Of a DNA stretch of 64,000 bases, positions 35,891 to 46,548 are shown piece after piece. The DNA lies in contig CAXIPT010000008.1 in NCBI GenBank assembly GCA_964030475.1, positions 3,098,937 to 3,162,936 on the forward strand, given 5' to 3'. Each line of letters opens with the position of its first letter. Position 1 is the stretch's first letter. Source of the DNA: Tethya wilhelma (Eukaryota; Porifera; Demospongiae; Tethyida; Tethyidae). Under the pieces are notes generated by a model. The model was not told the origin of the DNA. It made no database searches and saw only the letters and a list, made by a program, of their open reading frames with translations. A program made the translations under genes and the position numbers.

Positions 35891-36890
35891 TTTTCCACAA
35901 CTCTCCAAAGAGACAGCAATTTCTAGAAAGTGTTGTCCAACTGCTAAGAAAGTAAAGATCAAAGGCTTGTGCCAAACTAGGTGGGTAGAAATACATTCAA
36001 CATTTGATACTATCCATGAGCTTTATACCTTGTCCAAACCTGGGATGAAATGTGTTGCCCAAGTGATTTTACCCAGATAGTTTAAATTGGAATTGGGATA
36101 GTGAAACCTGAAGTGCTGCTAATGGTTTGTGACATGTATTCTGTGGTTTTGAGCATATTGTCATTTTTACTGTTTCAAAGCAGCTACTAGAACCCATGCA
36201 TCCAATTGCAGAGTGCTTGCAAAAACGACTGCAAGAAGTCTATTTTGGTTTCAAGAAGATTGATAAAGTGATGCAGTGCTACGAAAAAATTCGCGAAGAT
36301 GTTTAATCAAAACACAACCGAATTTATAGCAAAGCAAAGAAACTAGAAGCTGATGTGCATTCTGAAGAATCTATGCCTTGCATTATAAGAGGAAGACAAG
36401 CTGCTAGGTCCAATCCTGATGTGTCTTCACCATATGACTACTGGAGAGTTACCATCCCGTTTATTGATTCGATCATTGCTGAACTAGAGAGTAGATTTTC
36501 TTCTAATAAAATAGCTTTGTGTTCTAATACCAGAGGTGATTAAGGATCACGAACACCTAGAAACAACAGTACAGGTTCTAACATCAAAATGGAAACATAT
36601 AATGCACTCTAAAGACAACTTCGAAAGTGAGCTTACAAGATGGAAGCAGCATTGCAGCCAGATTTCCGGTGAGAAGTCTGTCACACAACTGCTTGCTGAA
36701 GATGCAGACCCAATTTTTTCCCCAAATATTCAAGAACTTCTTTTCATCTTAGCAATACTTCCAATCGGTAGTACACAAGCAGAGAGATCATTTTTGTGTC
36801 TAAGACAAATACATACTTGGCTTCGTACAACAACTTGTGCAGAGCGATTGTGTAACATTGGATTCAAGCATTGTACTTGATATTGACAGA
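33250..36890 (+). pseudogene. hAT transposase relic B (DUF4371 + dimerisation domain)
   Basis: Plus-strand order: IRYTSKTIQNEILEI, FSIMADEVTSHGKDILSV (ADExxS motif) and LLDFTFLKRITG (unit 1, 33293-33550; repeated at 35036-35293). After an insert carrying a TTA microsatellite come RVAPDADYQGCCLHSQNLVI and SIPVVRNMFD-like residues, then KIKGLCQTRWVEIHSTFD (near 35960). Beyond the duplication follow IDSIIAELESRFS (36463-36500) and FSPNIQELLFILAILPIGST with AERSFLCLRQIHTWLR (36720-36825), the hAT dimerisation signature. Frameshifts occur near 33555, 36075 and 36530. The tandem duplication repeats its first third. Confidence 0.8.
34148..34569 (-). pseudogene. Second, truncated copy of the Harbinger A right end
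   Basis: Identical to 32404-32825. It holds the first codons of the transposase and the right TIR (...GTGTAAACGGGGCT), but no left end. It exists only because of the tandem duplication and is not a separate insertion. Confidence 0.9.
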
Positions 36891-36944
36891 ATATGTCTAC
36901 ACTTCAAACTGAAACACCCGAGAAGAATATGTACTTCTTCAATT

Positions 36945-38030
36945 TTGTATTCTCAGTACGGTAGCACGGATGGCCCATTAGCGCAATACAAATATTCACG
37001 CGAATAACTCTGCAAAAACTGAGCGCTTAGCACTAAAAGGCTTCTAAAGCTATTTAGCTCTTTCTCTTTCTAATGAGCCCAAAAATATGGCCTAAAAACA
37101 TCGCTAAAGTAACAAACACAAACATGCCAAACCTTAAAAATTAGTCATGTAGGAATGGGCAGCACGGTAAACAGTACTACTTGTATAGTTATAGTTACCC
37201 TTTCTAATGGTTTACATGTCAGCTTCAAAAAGTGAATAGTCTCTGAGAAAAGTTGAGTCAAGATAGAAAAAGAAGAAGATGGAGAAAATTATTTGTGAAT
37301 GAACGAACTTGGTTTCTTTCGGTACAGTCGCTTTTGCAATCGAGTTTTAGCGCCTCCTCCATATGGCCGACATTAATTTCTACACTCATGCATAATTCAT
37401 TAGCTTCTAGAAAATTCAAATTGACAACCCTTTCCGCACACAAAAGTGTGCATTATTTGGAATTAAATGCTCTGAAGTTGCCTGGAACAATTTTGTGATA
37501 CCTGGTTGCTCTTCTTAAGAGATGAAGCAGGACTTTGATTATCATAACATAGAGAAAGACAAGTAAATCTTATGATACAGCTCCTGTCTCCAAATGACTG
37601 AGATGTGTGTTTCACTTCAGTATCAAGCAGGGTACACAACTTGTGACTTCAAGTACCAGCTCAGCAGCCCACCGCTGGCTCAGTGAGTCTGGCTTGCCAG
37701 ACTACTAGTTCAGTAGCTAGCTACACACACCAACTCAAATGTAATTTGTAGAAATATGGAGAAATAAGAAGAAACAAGTAAAAAAACAGTGGAAATGTAA
37801 CAGGAATGGCTTAATCGTAAAAAGAACGCAAAAAAGATGGAATGACTGTTAGAGTGTGTAAGGAATTCTTCCTGTGGGCAAATTGAGAGACTCAAAAAGG
37901 AGATTGTTAAATGCAGCGCATACAGGAATAATTCTGCACACACTCTAATAGCCATTCCATCTTGTTTGCGTTCTTTTTACGATTTAGCCATTCCTGTGTC
38001 TATATATTTCCAATTTTATTTTACTTGTAA
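36945..38030 (+). repeat. 1-kb dispersed repeat, copy 4 (complete)
   Basis: Begins TCTCAGTACGGTAGCACGGA, includes an AAGAAGAAGATGG tract with the uninterrupted TA site at 37262, the ATGGCCGACATTAATTTC block, and the palindromic end at 37770-38010 with GACTGTTAGAGTGTGTAAGG. Part of the segment around 37150-37260 is rearranged relative to the other copies. Non-coding. Confidence 0.8.
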
Positions 38031-39254
38031 TTAATAGTACTGTGAATGCTCTTTGTTTATTACAGTCAGTGTATATCAATTATTGTAACAGAGTATGTTT
38101 GCAAAGACCAAAGTGCATGTTGCTTGAGGAAAAAGGGGGGTGGCTAGCCACCCTATTCACCACCTCTGGATCAGCCCCTAACTATAGGACTTGTATCCAG
38201 CATTTTCCCTTTTATGTCAAAGGTTAAACTTTCTGAGATCGGACATTGGGAATTGGCACTTAGCAGGCTTAAAGGTCCGAACATTGGCAATGTAACCATA
38301 GACTATGTACATGGGATCGGTCATATGACAGTATAGTCCCATAGTTAACTCGCGGTACCTTCTGCATTGTTAATTTTTGGTTATTTTTTGTCTAGTAAAA
38401 TTGATTGGTTAACGACTTACCAGATCCAATCAAGAACAGAGAGGGAAAACCCATTCCAGTGCCACTTTTCTCGGTGTGTGGGTTGGCAGAAGTGCTGGGT
38501 GGGTGGCCCCCCGCCCCCCTTGCACAACAATTAGGTCATGCAGTGGGTTTGAAGGGGGAAATCCTTCAACACTGAGGTAGGGATGAGTCCCCAGAAAATA
38601 GCTATGAACTAAAACAAAACAATGCGAAACAGGGAGGGTGGGTGTTTGACTTTCTCTGCATGAGGCCTAGTCTGGGATATGTGCATGCGCACCACCCATC
38701 TCTAAATAAGTGAGGGGCTTGGCTCCTCATCATTAACCGCGTTAAACTTCATTTAACGACTTACCAGATCCAATCAAGAACAGGGAGGGAAAACCCATCC
38801 CAGTGCCACACCTTTCCCGGTGTGTGGGTTGGTAGCCCCCGCCCCTTGCACAACAATTAGGTCATGCAGTGGGTTTGGGAGCTAGTGAAGCTTCACCCAT
38901 CCCAGCACTTTAGTGGACTCCTAGCCCCAAGCCACTGACGATTATTTCTTTTTATATATACCACAAGTATTATACTTATAACACATAAGGAAACAACATG
39001 CAATACGACGACACTGTAGCAAACTACAATAGTATCATAACAATTACTCATTGGGAAGACATTGGTATGCAACAAAACACCTATATATATTATAACAACC
39101 ACTATACCAACACATATATAGTCAACTCAGAGTCACCAGTAGACGAGAGCACCCTGCCAGCCGCTATCTTGGAATCTTTACATACTGCAGATAGGCGAAG
39201 CTCCCAAGAGTCTTTATTATTGAGTCCTAGATACCTTTTGATGCAGCTGTAGTT
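38031..39254. repeat. Direct repeat pair (38409-38550 and 38753-38876), otherwise no gene
   Basis: Two direct copies begin TTAACGACTTACCAGATCC and end GTCATGCAGTGGGTTT. The second is shorter in the middle, with several substitutions, so it is old. The rest shows no recognisable gene. Confidence 0.6.
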
Positions 39255-40383
39255 CAGTGGCGTACCCAACCATTTAACATTGGTAGGGCATGCCGCTGCC
39301 GCTAAAGGCAGCATGCTGGCCGCGCTTGTGTGGCCTATCTAAATTTTTTGAAATTTACATGCTCTGAGATGTGTTCTGGTGCAATCTAGTAGAGGTTCTA
39401 AATGTACATTCTAATGCAGATAAAATGTAGTGCAATTCATGTCCATGCATGGTCTCAGTTTAGCTTCCATTCAGGTCACCTTTTTTTACATGACATTGTT
39501 CAATACAATACTATTCTGCTATTTTTGTGTTTTTGTGCCTGACTATCAATAATATCATCTAACTTTATGCAATCAGCTAGCTCTCATTCAATAGAAAGAA
39601 TTGCCAAACTTGAAAGACATTTGTCTGACATAGGTAACCTTTAACTCTCTTCAAGGCAGAAAATGACCTCTCACATTGAGCAGTACTAACAGGGATAGTT
39701 AAGGCGATCTTCAACAAGTGTAAAAGTGCAGGGAATGCATCTTTTAGAGGTGCCAACTAAGTTATCACATCAGTGAGATCATTAAGTTGTAAAGTGCGTT
39801 TAGCTACAGGAGCTTCCAACTCAATAATGCTATGATTCAAACCATACATATGGCTCAGGGTTTGCTGGTTCAAGAAAGGTTTTTGATGAAGGGTTGCAAG
39901 GATGAATGACTCTCATTATATCAATGGTTTTGCTGCTGAAGCGGCGTTTCATTTTACCTAACATTTGATCAATGATGGGGTAGTAGAGGTTCACTTTGAA
40001 GGAATAGTTATCATCTACAATCTCTCTTGTACCAGTAGTTTCACAAACAATACCACCATCAAATCTACTCAGACGCTTTCTCTGACATGTTTGTTCAGAT
40101 CTGATCAGAATATCATACTGCTTGCTACACTCTCTGCATATGTGTAAACCTTTGCCCATGCACTCTGAGTCAAATCGAAAATCTTCCAATATTTCAGTTG
40201 TTGTGAAAATGAGATCAGCTGCTTTAAAAAGATCAAGGTTAGTACCTTGAAGAGCATCAGAGAGGCATTTTGTTTGAGAGAGAAGTCTGTCAAGAATCAC
40301 TAAAGTTAGCAGAAATTTGAAGGATTTCACTTGCAAAAGAAGACCATTTGCTTCTACTGCCTTGTTTGTATTGTCACCTTCTG

Positions 40384-40749
40384 CAGTGGCGGATCTAGGA
40401 TTTGATATAGGGGGGATGTAACTAATGCGCGCGCGGAGCGCGCGGAAAATTTTTGGGTAACCATGCCCACTTCCGGTTTGAAAATCCGCCCCTTTTGCGT
40501 GCGTGCAGCTAAAATTTTGGCAGATCAGGGCCTGAATGGCGAAAAAACGGCAAGACACAGACAGAATCTCTTCTATCTTCCACAAAAAACTGTTTTTCAG
40601 TGAAATTTTGAATTATTTTTCTTTTTTCAAATTGAAAGGGGGGATCTTTGACGCTACTTTTTTATTTGTGTAGCTGTGCAGCTGTATGGGTTTCCAGCTG
40701 AAAGGGGGGATCCATGGATCCCTTGGATCTCCCCCTAAATCCGCCACTG
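40384..40749. mobile_element. MITE nested in hAT C, 366 bp
   Basis: Ends CAGTGGCGGATCTAGG and CCTAAATCCGCCACTG form an inverted repeat. TTCTG flanks both sides (40379-40383 and 40750-40754). Removing the element plus one flank reconnects the hAT codons ...SELAE and GDNTNK in frame, which fixes the boundaries. The centre holds a CGCGCGCGGAGCGCGCGG self-complementary block. Non-coding; hAT-like ends. Confidence 0.9.
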
Positions 40750-40851
40750 TTCTGCTAACTCAGATAGTGTTGAGAGTACAGCAGAAAAGGTACTACACAA
40801 TACGTTACATTGTACCGGCAAGCCCACCTTGTGCCAGACAATGTTTGTAGC

Positions 40852-41512
40852 TCATGATGAATCAATTTCTTCTAAAAATCGTGGTAAATACTTGAGTTAG
40901 TTGGGAAACATCATATTGATGTACAGAAAAAGTTACACGATGGTGCATGAAATGCTAAATATACTTCTCCAGATATCCAAAACTCACTAATTGAAATCAT
41001 GGGTGGTATGGTTCAAGATCTAATCACAAAAGCAATCCAAGAAGCACAATTATACTCAATCCTTGTTGATGAAACCAGAACAATTGGGTATCATTTTACG
41101 CTATGTGGATATTGCTAAATTTTCTATACATGAGGGGTTCCTCACGTATGTGCCAGCTGTGAACCTTACTGCTGAGTGTTTAACTGAGTATATATTGGAA
41201 ACCTTAAAGAAACATGACCTAGATCCTATGAAGATTGTAGCACAAGCATATGATGGTGTATCAGTAATGAGTGGTTGCATCTCTGGTGTACAAGCATGGA
41301 TAAAGGAAGTAGTGATACATGCCATATATGTTCACTGCAATGCACACTGTCTGAATCTTGTTCTTGTAGACAGTGTTAAAGCAGTTTGTGATGCATCTGA
41401 ATTTTTTGCATTAATGGAGAAGCTGTATGTGTTTCTAACTACTTCTAAATCTCATTCTATATTTTGTGCTAAACAAAAAGAATTATGTCCCAACAAACAG
41501 CCACGGCCCCTC
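40852..41512 (+). pseudogene. Inverted middle third of hAT transposase C
   Basis: On the plus strand, from HDESISSKNRGKYL through SLLVDET-like residues (shifted), QLGIILRYVDIAKF, NLTAECLTEYILETLKKHDL, AQAYDGVSVMSG (the YDGAxxMSG motif), VHCNAHCLNLVLVDSVKAV to KQKELCPNKQPR. In related transposases this segment lies between the ALRG and GTRW motifs. Here those motifs are on the minus strand at 41512 and 40850, immediately outside. A single inversion with breakpoints near 40850 and 41512 accounts for the arrangement. Confidence 0.9.
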
Positions 41513-42606
41513 TAAGCGCCAGTTCTTGCTTGGCACATAACAAAATTATTTTAATAATGGTTGCAATAATAGTGGTAATTGTTCTTTATTAGTAACTTGT
41601 GAGAAGAATCTAACCTTTTGTCGACAGTCAAACCTCGAGATGAACCCAAAGAAAAATCTTTCTAGCAAGCCATTGCTTGAATATGTGTACTACACTTGTC
41701 ATGAGTATTTATTACTCTATTTGTACTCAATAGCATTTTTCCAATTTCGAAAACCACTTGTAAATGTTTCTTGAAAGCGACCAGTTGCAACTGAAAAATG
41801 TCGGCAAGAGTAACAATATACAGCTTCTTCAGCAATTGAGTATTCAATCTAGTTGAATTTGTTGCACCACTCTGGGTTAAATGCTCTTTGGTGGCCTTGC
41901 CCAATAGCATGAGAAGGAAAGTGACTTAACTTTGGTTGGACAGGTGGGGTCACTGGACCAAGAGAAATATCACTCCGAGTGGGCGATGGTTGTGGTAGTG
42001 TAGAAGCTTTATCTTTGTGTACACAAGTAGTAGTGTTCGAACATGGTGCTGATGTATTGGAAGTATGTATTACTATTGAAGAATTACCACTACAACCATC
42101 AAAGCTAATACATTTGTACACCTTGCTTAGTACAATCTTGAGAAGACAGACAAGCCAAAGGAATCAGCAACGTCACTGTCAACATCATCCATGGCAATGT
42201 GGTGACTGTGGTCGCCAGGACGGTCAGCTGAATCTGATCCATAAGCTCTTGTCGCATCATCAGTTGAAGAAGTTTTTGCTGACTTGCTACACTGAAAAAG
42301 GGTAAGTTGTCCTGCATTACAATGTTTCTTTTTTGGTGGTGGCATGCTAACCACTGTGGTCAAGTTCAACTAGACTGTCAGTCAGCTGGTAACTAAGTCT
42401 TTAGCCACATGGCTAAGCCTAAGGACAAAGGTCATGGTAAAATTAAAATTTACTCATTTATAACTCTGAGTCAGAGCATGCAATGCCAGCAAATTATGCA
42501 CGTTCAAAGACCAGGACAAGGACTCCGTCGAAGAGATCTAGACTGATAAAGTAAGTAGGGCACATGCCCTAGTGTGCCCTAGTGTAGCTACGCCACTGCT
42601 GTAGTT

Positions 42607-42940
42607 GCCGCACTGATGAGAAAACTATGCCCAAAAACTTGTTTGGGTCAATGTCTGCTACCTTCAGTGCCTCATTGACTGACGAGTGAGAGCCTTGCGA
42701 TCTGCAAACTTGAACAATGGGCCTGACCCCATACCACAGACAATTCAGCACTGCTGCAACATGATAGATCTCTGAATCTGTCTTTCCCAAAAAGAGGTTG
42801 ACCCCCTTGCAAATGGATCAGTTTTGGATGCTTTGATAGGACTGATGGAGAATCCGCATCGTCCACAGCAATGTCAGTGGGGCTCAAATGAACAGCTTCG
42901 TCATACTCACTATCATTAAGCCTTGGCGCATGCATAGCAG
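42607..42940 (-). other. Possible host coding stretch next to hAT C, unrecognised
   Basis: Two overlapping minus frames look coding: LNDSEYDEAVHLSPTDIAVD (42910-42850), then TDSEIYHVAAVLNCLWYGVR ... DPNKFLGIVFSSVRQLQ (42785-42607), with a shift between. The sequence runs straight into the hAT target site. On the far side (39246 downward) the same frame would continue only a few codons to a stop. I do not recognise the protein. Confidence 0.25.
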
Positions 42941-43201
42941 GATTACAGTAGTTGTTTTGTCCGTCTGTCTGTCTGTCTGTCCCTCAAGAAAGACAGTTCT
43001 AGCGAAAAAATGAATGGTACTTATGTTCATAAAACTGAATGATCTTGTAAAATTACATTTTCTGCTCTCCAAAATACTGTAGTTACTGAGATTTGAGGCT
43101 TTTGTGCTTCTTTGAGCGCTTAGCTTCGAGACCACGCCTATTAATCTAGTGTGCGTTATCTAGAATTCAGTAATGCTTACTGCATGAAGATGCTGGTTGA
43201 T

Positions 43202-43204
43202 CAG

Positions 43205-43236
<32 letters not shown>
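43202..43236. repeat. (CTG)n microsatellite
   Basis: About eleven CTG/TGC units with one interruption. It lies just beyond the decayed tyrosine-recombinase end of the DIRS element. Confidence 0.9.
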
Positions 43237-43237
<1 letters not shown>

Positions 43238-43493
43238 TGTTACGTTGGTCATTGTTTGGCAAGTCAGACAGGGGTTGATGGCTTTCTATGGAGGCATATT
43301 GTCATGTATAGATATTTCAGTGTGGCTGGCTATTGGCTGTATGGCCACTACTCAGCACTGAGCTCAATGTGCTCCCAGTACTGATTTTGCTTCCACTCCA
43401 GCTGAGCACTCTAGTAGTAGATTACTGTTGTGTGTTTTGTATCAATGCTCCAAGGCTGACTGGCATAGCCTCATACTAGCTACAGCTGAGCAT

Positions 43494-44030
43494 TCAATTT
43501 GCAAGTACTACAAGCATCAAAAGTATATTTCTAAACAGAGGTTTGAATATTCTAACTAGGCTGACCACAATACATTTGTAGTTGCAGCAGGTTGATAGGC
43601 TGACACTTCTCAGTGGACCGTGCTGGTCATAGGCCACGCATGCATGTTTAGTTGTGCATGATAGTTGGGTGCGCTGAGGGTTATGCACCTCGGTGCTTTC
43701 GTCATCTCTCCAGCTCTCAGAAAGAAAGAAACCTAAGTAGCAAGCTGCCCACAGCATCCTTACATCAAACTCGCCACGGTGATGCCCACACAGCTTGATC
43801 AGCTTGTTGGTGTGATTGGAAGGCGGGTGCCCTCCTGCATTCCCTTCTCTGCTTCGTCTTTCTTGATACCCCTGAGTATATAGTCAAGTCTTGGCCACGC
43901 CACACTGGCATAAGGGTCCGAGTATCCTGATGCAATCTGCAGAGAGAGAATGGCTGATAGGTAGACTTTGATTGACTTATTTATACTTGAGACCTCGGGA
44001 AGCCAACGCTGACCCTCTTGGGTGAAGCGG
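43494..44030 (-). pseudogene. DIRS tyrosine recombinase, N-terminal part
   Basis: QRWLPEVSS, SIKVYLSAILSLQIASGYSD, WPRLDYILRGIKKDEAEKG and TRLPITP (44012-43800) are the SAM-like DNA-binding part of DIRS/Ngaro recombinases. After a stop, MLWAACYLGFF and, in the next frame, FLRAGEMT follow near 43757-43700, the start of the catalytic domain. The R-H-R-Y residues cannot be traced; the match fades by 43494. Confidence 0.75.
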
Positions 44031-44184
44031 CAGTGGAGTGACAGAATTCTGGGAACATTTTAGGTAACGATCCTTATAATGTTCGCTGAGTTGAGGGGGC
44101 TAGAAACAAGGTCCTCCAGGTTGCTGTCACCCAGTCTGGCACTGATTTAGCTGTGTGAGCTGCATGAGGAACCTGTTGATACAT

Positions 44185-44399
44185 TATTCCTGGACAAACT
44201 ATCTGCTGCCACGTTACCTCTACCCGGGATATGTAACGGTACCAAAAAAGATGGAAGTGTGCTGTGGAAAAAAAGACACCTCATCAGGTGTATTGCCAGC
44301 CGTCAGGTCGAGTGGCTAGACCTGACGTGTAGGAGGGCGCGTTGGTGGCTGTGCAGCCTTTGGCGCGAGCCTGAGGACGGTGGTCATGGAAGTCGGAAT

Positions 44400-44433
<34 letters not shown>

Positions 44434-44640
44434 TCAACTAGCCCTGAAAATGGATGGCGCTGAAGCGTCGTACCCATACCTGACTTCATGATCGAAACAA
44501 CGGCTGCATTATTGCAGATTGTCTGGCCTTGCCACTTTGTACCCCACAACGCACATGCCACCACAATTGGCAGAAGTTCTTTAACCGTTAAGTGGATTGA
44601 TGCCCATGACTCAGGCCACCTAATCTGAAACCACTACTCA
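44185..44640 (-). pseudogene. DIRS RNase H domain, interrupted
   Basis: SIHLTVKELLPIVVACALWG, then KWQGQTICNNAAVVSIMKSG (44605-44485), and on the far side of the 28S piece HLMRCLFFF and VPLHIPGRGNVAADSLSRN (44293-44190). In related elements NNAAVVxIxxSG is followed after only about eight residues by HLLRCLFFF, so the rRNA piece replaced or was placed in that short linker. Confidence 0.85.
44298..44484 (+). rRNA. 28S rRNA fragment, two segments in swapped order (pseudogene)
   Basis: The right segment (about 44376-44484) contains GACGGTGGTCATGGAAGTCG, GTGTGTAACAACTCACCTGC, GAATCAACTAGCCCTGAAAA and TGGATGGCGCTGAAGCGTCG, then ACCCATACCTGAC. This is one of the most conserved eukaryotic 28S core stretches. 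The left segment (about 44298-44375) contains CCGTCAGGTCGAGTGG, CCTGACGTGTAGGAGGGCG and GGCGCGAGCCTGAG. In 28S genes this sequence follows, rather than precedes, the ACCCATAC stretch. The swapped order is judged from remembered yeast and human 28S. About 190 bp in all, not functional, and inserted antisense in the RNase H of a DIRS element. Confidence 0.9.
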
Positions 44641-44761
44641 TTACATATGGCCCCACAACCCTTAATTACCCGATGCATCAGAAAAAAGTGTCGCAAAGTG
44701 GTTTCCTGGAATCACAAGTTAACATCTGCACCACATTCCACTCACACAGAAACAATGCAAG

Positions 44762-45260
44762 TCAGAGCGAAATGCTGCATTTCACTGAGGTAGATAGATT
44801 TATCATTCTATGTAAAAAAGACCTTCCTGACGGTATTAGTCGACAGGTATGCTGCAACTGTCCAATCAGGGACAGAAGTTCCCTCTTAGTGCAGTTCTGC
44901 CAAGATTGTTTCCTTAAGACGTGCAAGCTTCTCATTGGGGAGCCAAATCTCAAGCTTCAAGGTATCCAGCAGATACTTAGAAATGGCAGTAGTGTTGCTG
45001 GACCTTCCAGGCCACAGGGATGCTGAGATACTAAGCAGAATATCCAGCAGGATACCTAGAAATGGCAGTAGTGTTGCTGGACCTTCCAGGCCACAGGGAT
45101 GCTGAGATACTCACACAGAAGCAGAATTAGCTGCAGAGCTTCGCACACTCCTGAGAGTCTGGATCCCGAAACAACAAGTAGTCATCCAGGTAATGTATTG
45201 CTGCATGCAATCCTTGTTCACCCAAGATACCCGAGGTGGGGCTGGTCACTCTGCGGGCTA
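44762..45260 (-). pseudogene. DIRS reverse transcriptase, C-terminal half
   Basis: AAIHYLDDYLLFRDPDSQEC (near 45205-45150) carries the YLDD active site. Then come FLGILLD (within the duplicated 79-bp block) and PMRSLHVLRKQSW, ELLSLIGQLQHTCRLIPSGR and SFLHRMINLSTSVK (44940-44775), the thumb region typical of DIRS RTs. The palm N-terminal part upstream of 45260 is not recognisable. Confidence 0.85.
44963..45120. repeat. Tandem duplication of 78-79 bp in the RT
   Basis: Two adjacent copies, each with GTAGTGTTGCTGGACCTTCC and CACAGGGATGCTGAGATACT, differ by one inserted G and a few bases. The duplication disrupts the RT frame around the FLGI motif. Confidence 0.9.
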
Positions 45261-45699
45261 ATAATTATACTCAAGTCACTCATATATCTGTATCTCCCAG
45301 CTACCAACACATCTTCTATCACCACACCTGTAAGTATGCAAGCAGAGGGGACAGTGAATAATTTTTATGGCCCCTCTCACTTGTAATACCCATTATCAGA
45401 TCAGACCTGAACTTAATGACTACCTGACCATAGTATTCGCCCACCACTCCTGGACATCTGCAATCGATATCACAGCATTTTATTATTGTAACACAATCAA
45501 CAGAGCCATCTGAGAAAATTGTAAATAGAAATGACCAAATAAACTGCTCGGTTTCACCGTGTTGGAATCACATAACGAATGCTTTCTCGGCTATGATAGA
45601 TAAATGTTAACCTCCGATCTATACTGTCCTGGAAGTGTCCTCTCAACTTCGAAGAACCCCTGCATCCGCTATCACTCTCGACGTCACTAATGTGAGATG

Positions 45700-46548
45700 A
45701 GGCAGATCTCCCCACATGGCACACCACCTCCCGGTGCTCAGCAGACCCACACTAGCACTGAATCTGCAGTATGTAAGTGAACAATGGCCATCATTCCACG
45801 CAAAACAGGCACCCCGAACTTCGGACTGATTCCTTGCCGGTCAGCAGTCCAAACCCTCACGAACAGAGAGAGGGTAACGACTCCCTAGCTGCCTGTCAGC
45901 TGCTTTCTCCACTGTCGCTGGTGCTAGGTCAGAAGTGGCTGCCGAGTGATCCAACCCCATACAGTGTAGGCATGTTCTTCCTCGATTGTTCTGCTGGGCC
46001 AGGAATGTAGTAGAGTGTAACAAAGTGTTGAGCACCGACCAATAGGCCTTCTCATTGTTGGCCACCTGTTGTCTCATAGGCTTACCAACCCTTGCCCCCG
46101 CAGCAGCAGGCCTCCTAGTCTGATATGCCAACAATTGCCTCATCCTCTCTGGGCGCTTCTCACACACAATGCTGGCATAAACACCAAAACAGGTCACCCA
46201 ACTCAGGAGGTCTGGGACCTCTCTCCGGCTACCCTTTATTGACTGAAATTTTTGCTCCTCGGAGGATAGCCTCTGTTCCTTCTCCATGTTATCCTGTAAG
46301 AGATCCACCATATCAACGTAGTCACCCCTTACTGCCAACTTGACTGGCACTGCCGGTAAGAATGAATGCTTTCCCCCCAGATTTAGGGGCAATATCTACA
46401 GTTTGCTTGAACGAACCCTCAGAGGAGGAGCTTTCTGCAGGGGCCAAAGTATTGGCAGAGGCCTTTTCCCCCTTTTCTTTTGGAAATTCCAGTAGTTGTA
46501 GGTCTTTCACTGATGGCAATGTGGGGCCCAACCCTGCATATAAACTAA
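45700..46548 (-). pseudogene. DIRS Gag-like protein, C-terminal part
   Basis: LGPTLPSVKDLQLLEF, a Ser-rich linker, then PAVPVKLAVRGDYVDMVDLL, VPDLLSWVTCFGVYASIVCE and WSVLNTLLHSTTFLAQQNN, and a zinc-knuckle remnant CLHCMGLDHSAATS in which the last Cys is absent (46540-45870). A second Cys-rich piece, CFAWNDGHCSLTYCRF (about 45815-45760), follows in another frame. The LLSWVxCFxxY and TFLAQQ words are typical of Gag proteins of DIRS-like elements. Confidence 0.8.

Larger units (their letters stand above)
39600..42369 (-). pseudogene. hAT transposase C, N- and C-terminal parts
   Basis: The N-terminal part (42369-41512, minus) starts near MPPPKKKHCNAGQLTLFQCS, a basic, Q/S-rich start. It continues through PKLSHFPSHAIGQGHQRAFN, then CYSCRHFSVATGRF and GFRNWKNAIE (TTF zinc finger), to AKQELALRG at the breakpoint. 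The C-terminal part (40850-39600, minus) starts with SGTRWACRYN, then STFSAVLSTLSELAE, is interrupted by the MITE, and resumes GDNTNKAVEANGLLLQVKSF. It continues FDGGIVCETTGTREIVDD, YYPIIDQMLGKMKRRFSSK and STAQCERSFSALKRVKGYL (dimerisation). The missing middle is at 40852-41512 on the other strand. It is inactive as arranged. Confidence 0.9.
39255..42598 (-). mobile_element. hAT transposon C, both ends and exact 8-bp target duplication
   Basis: The left end CAGTGGCGTA (39255) and the right end TACGCCACTG (42589-42598) are perfect 10-bp terminal inverted repeats. CTGTAGTT occurs immediately outside both ends (39247-39254 and 42599-42606): an exact 8-bp target duplication, the hallmark of hAT. 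Inside is a DUF4371-type transposase in minus orientation, except that its middle is inverted, and a nested MITE. Confidence 0.95.

Noticed and set aside
43202..43236. Trinucleotide expansion as a regulatory signal
   Set aside because: Length is modest and it lies in decayed retroelement DNA; no evidence of function.
43151..43384. Cys-rich frame
   Set aside because: Polycysteine from the CTG microsatellite.
46125..46343. Plus-strand frames at 45777-46571
   Set aside because: Opposite strand of the DIRS Gag, which has recognisable motifs.
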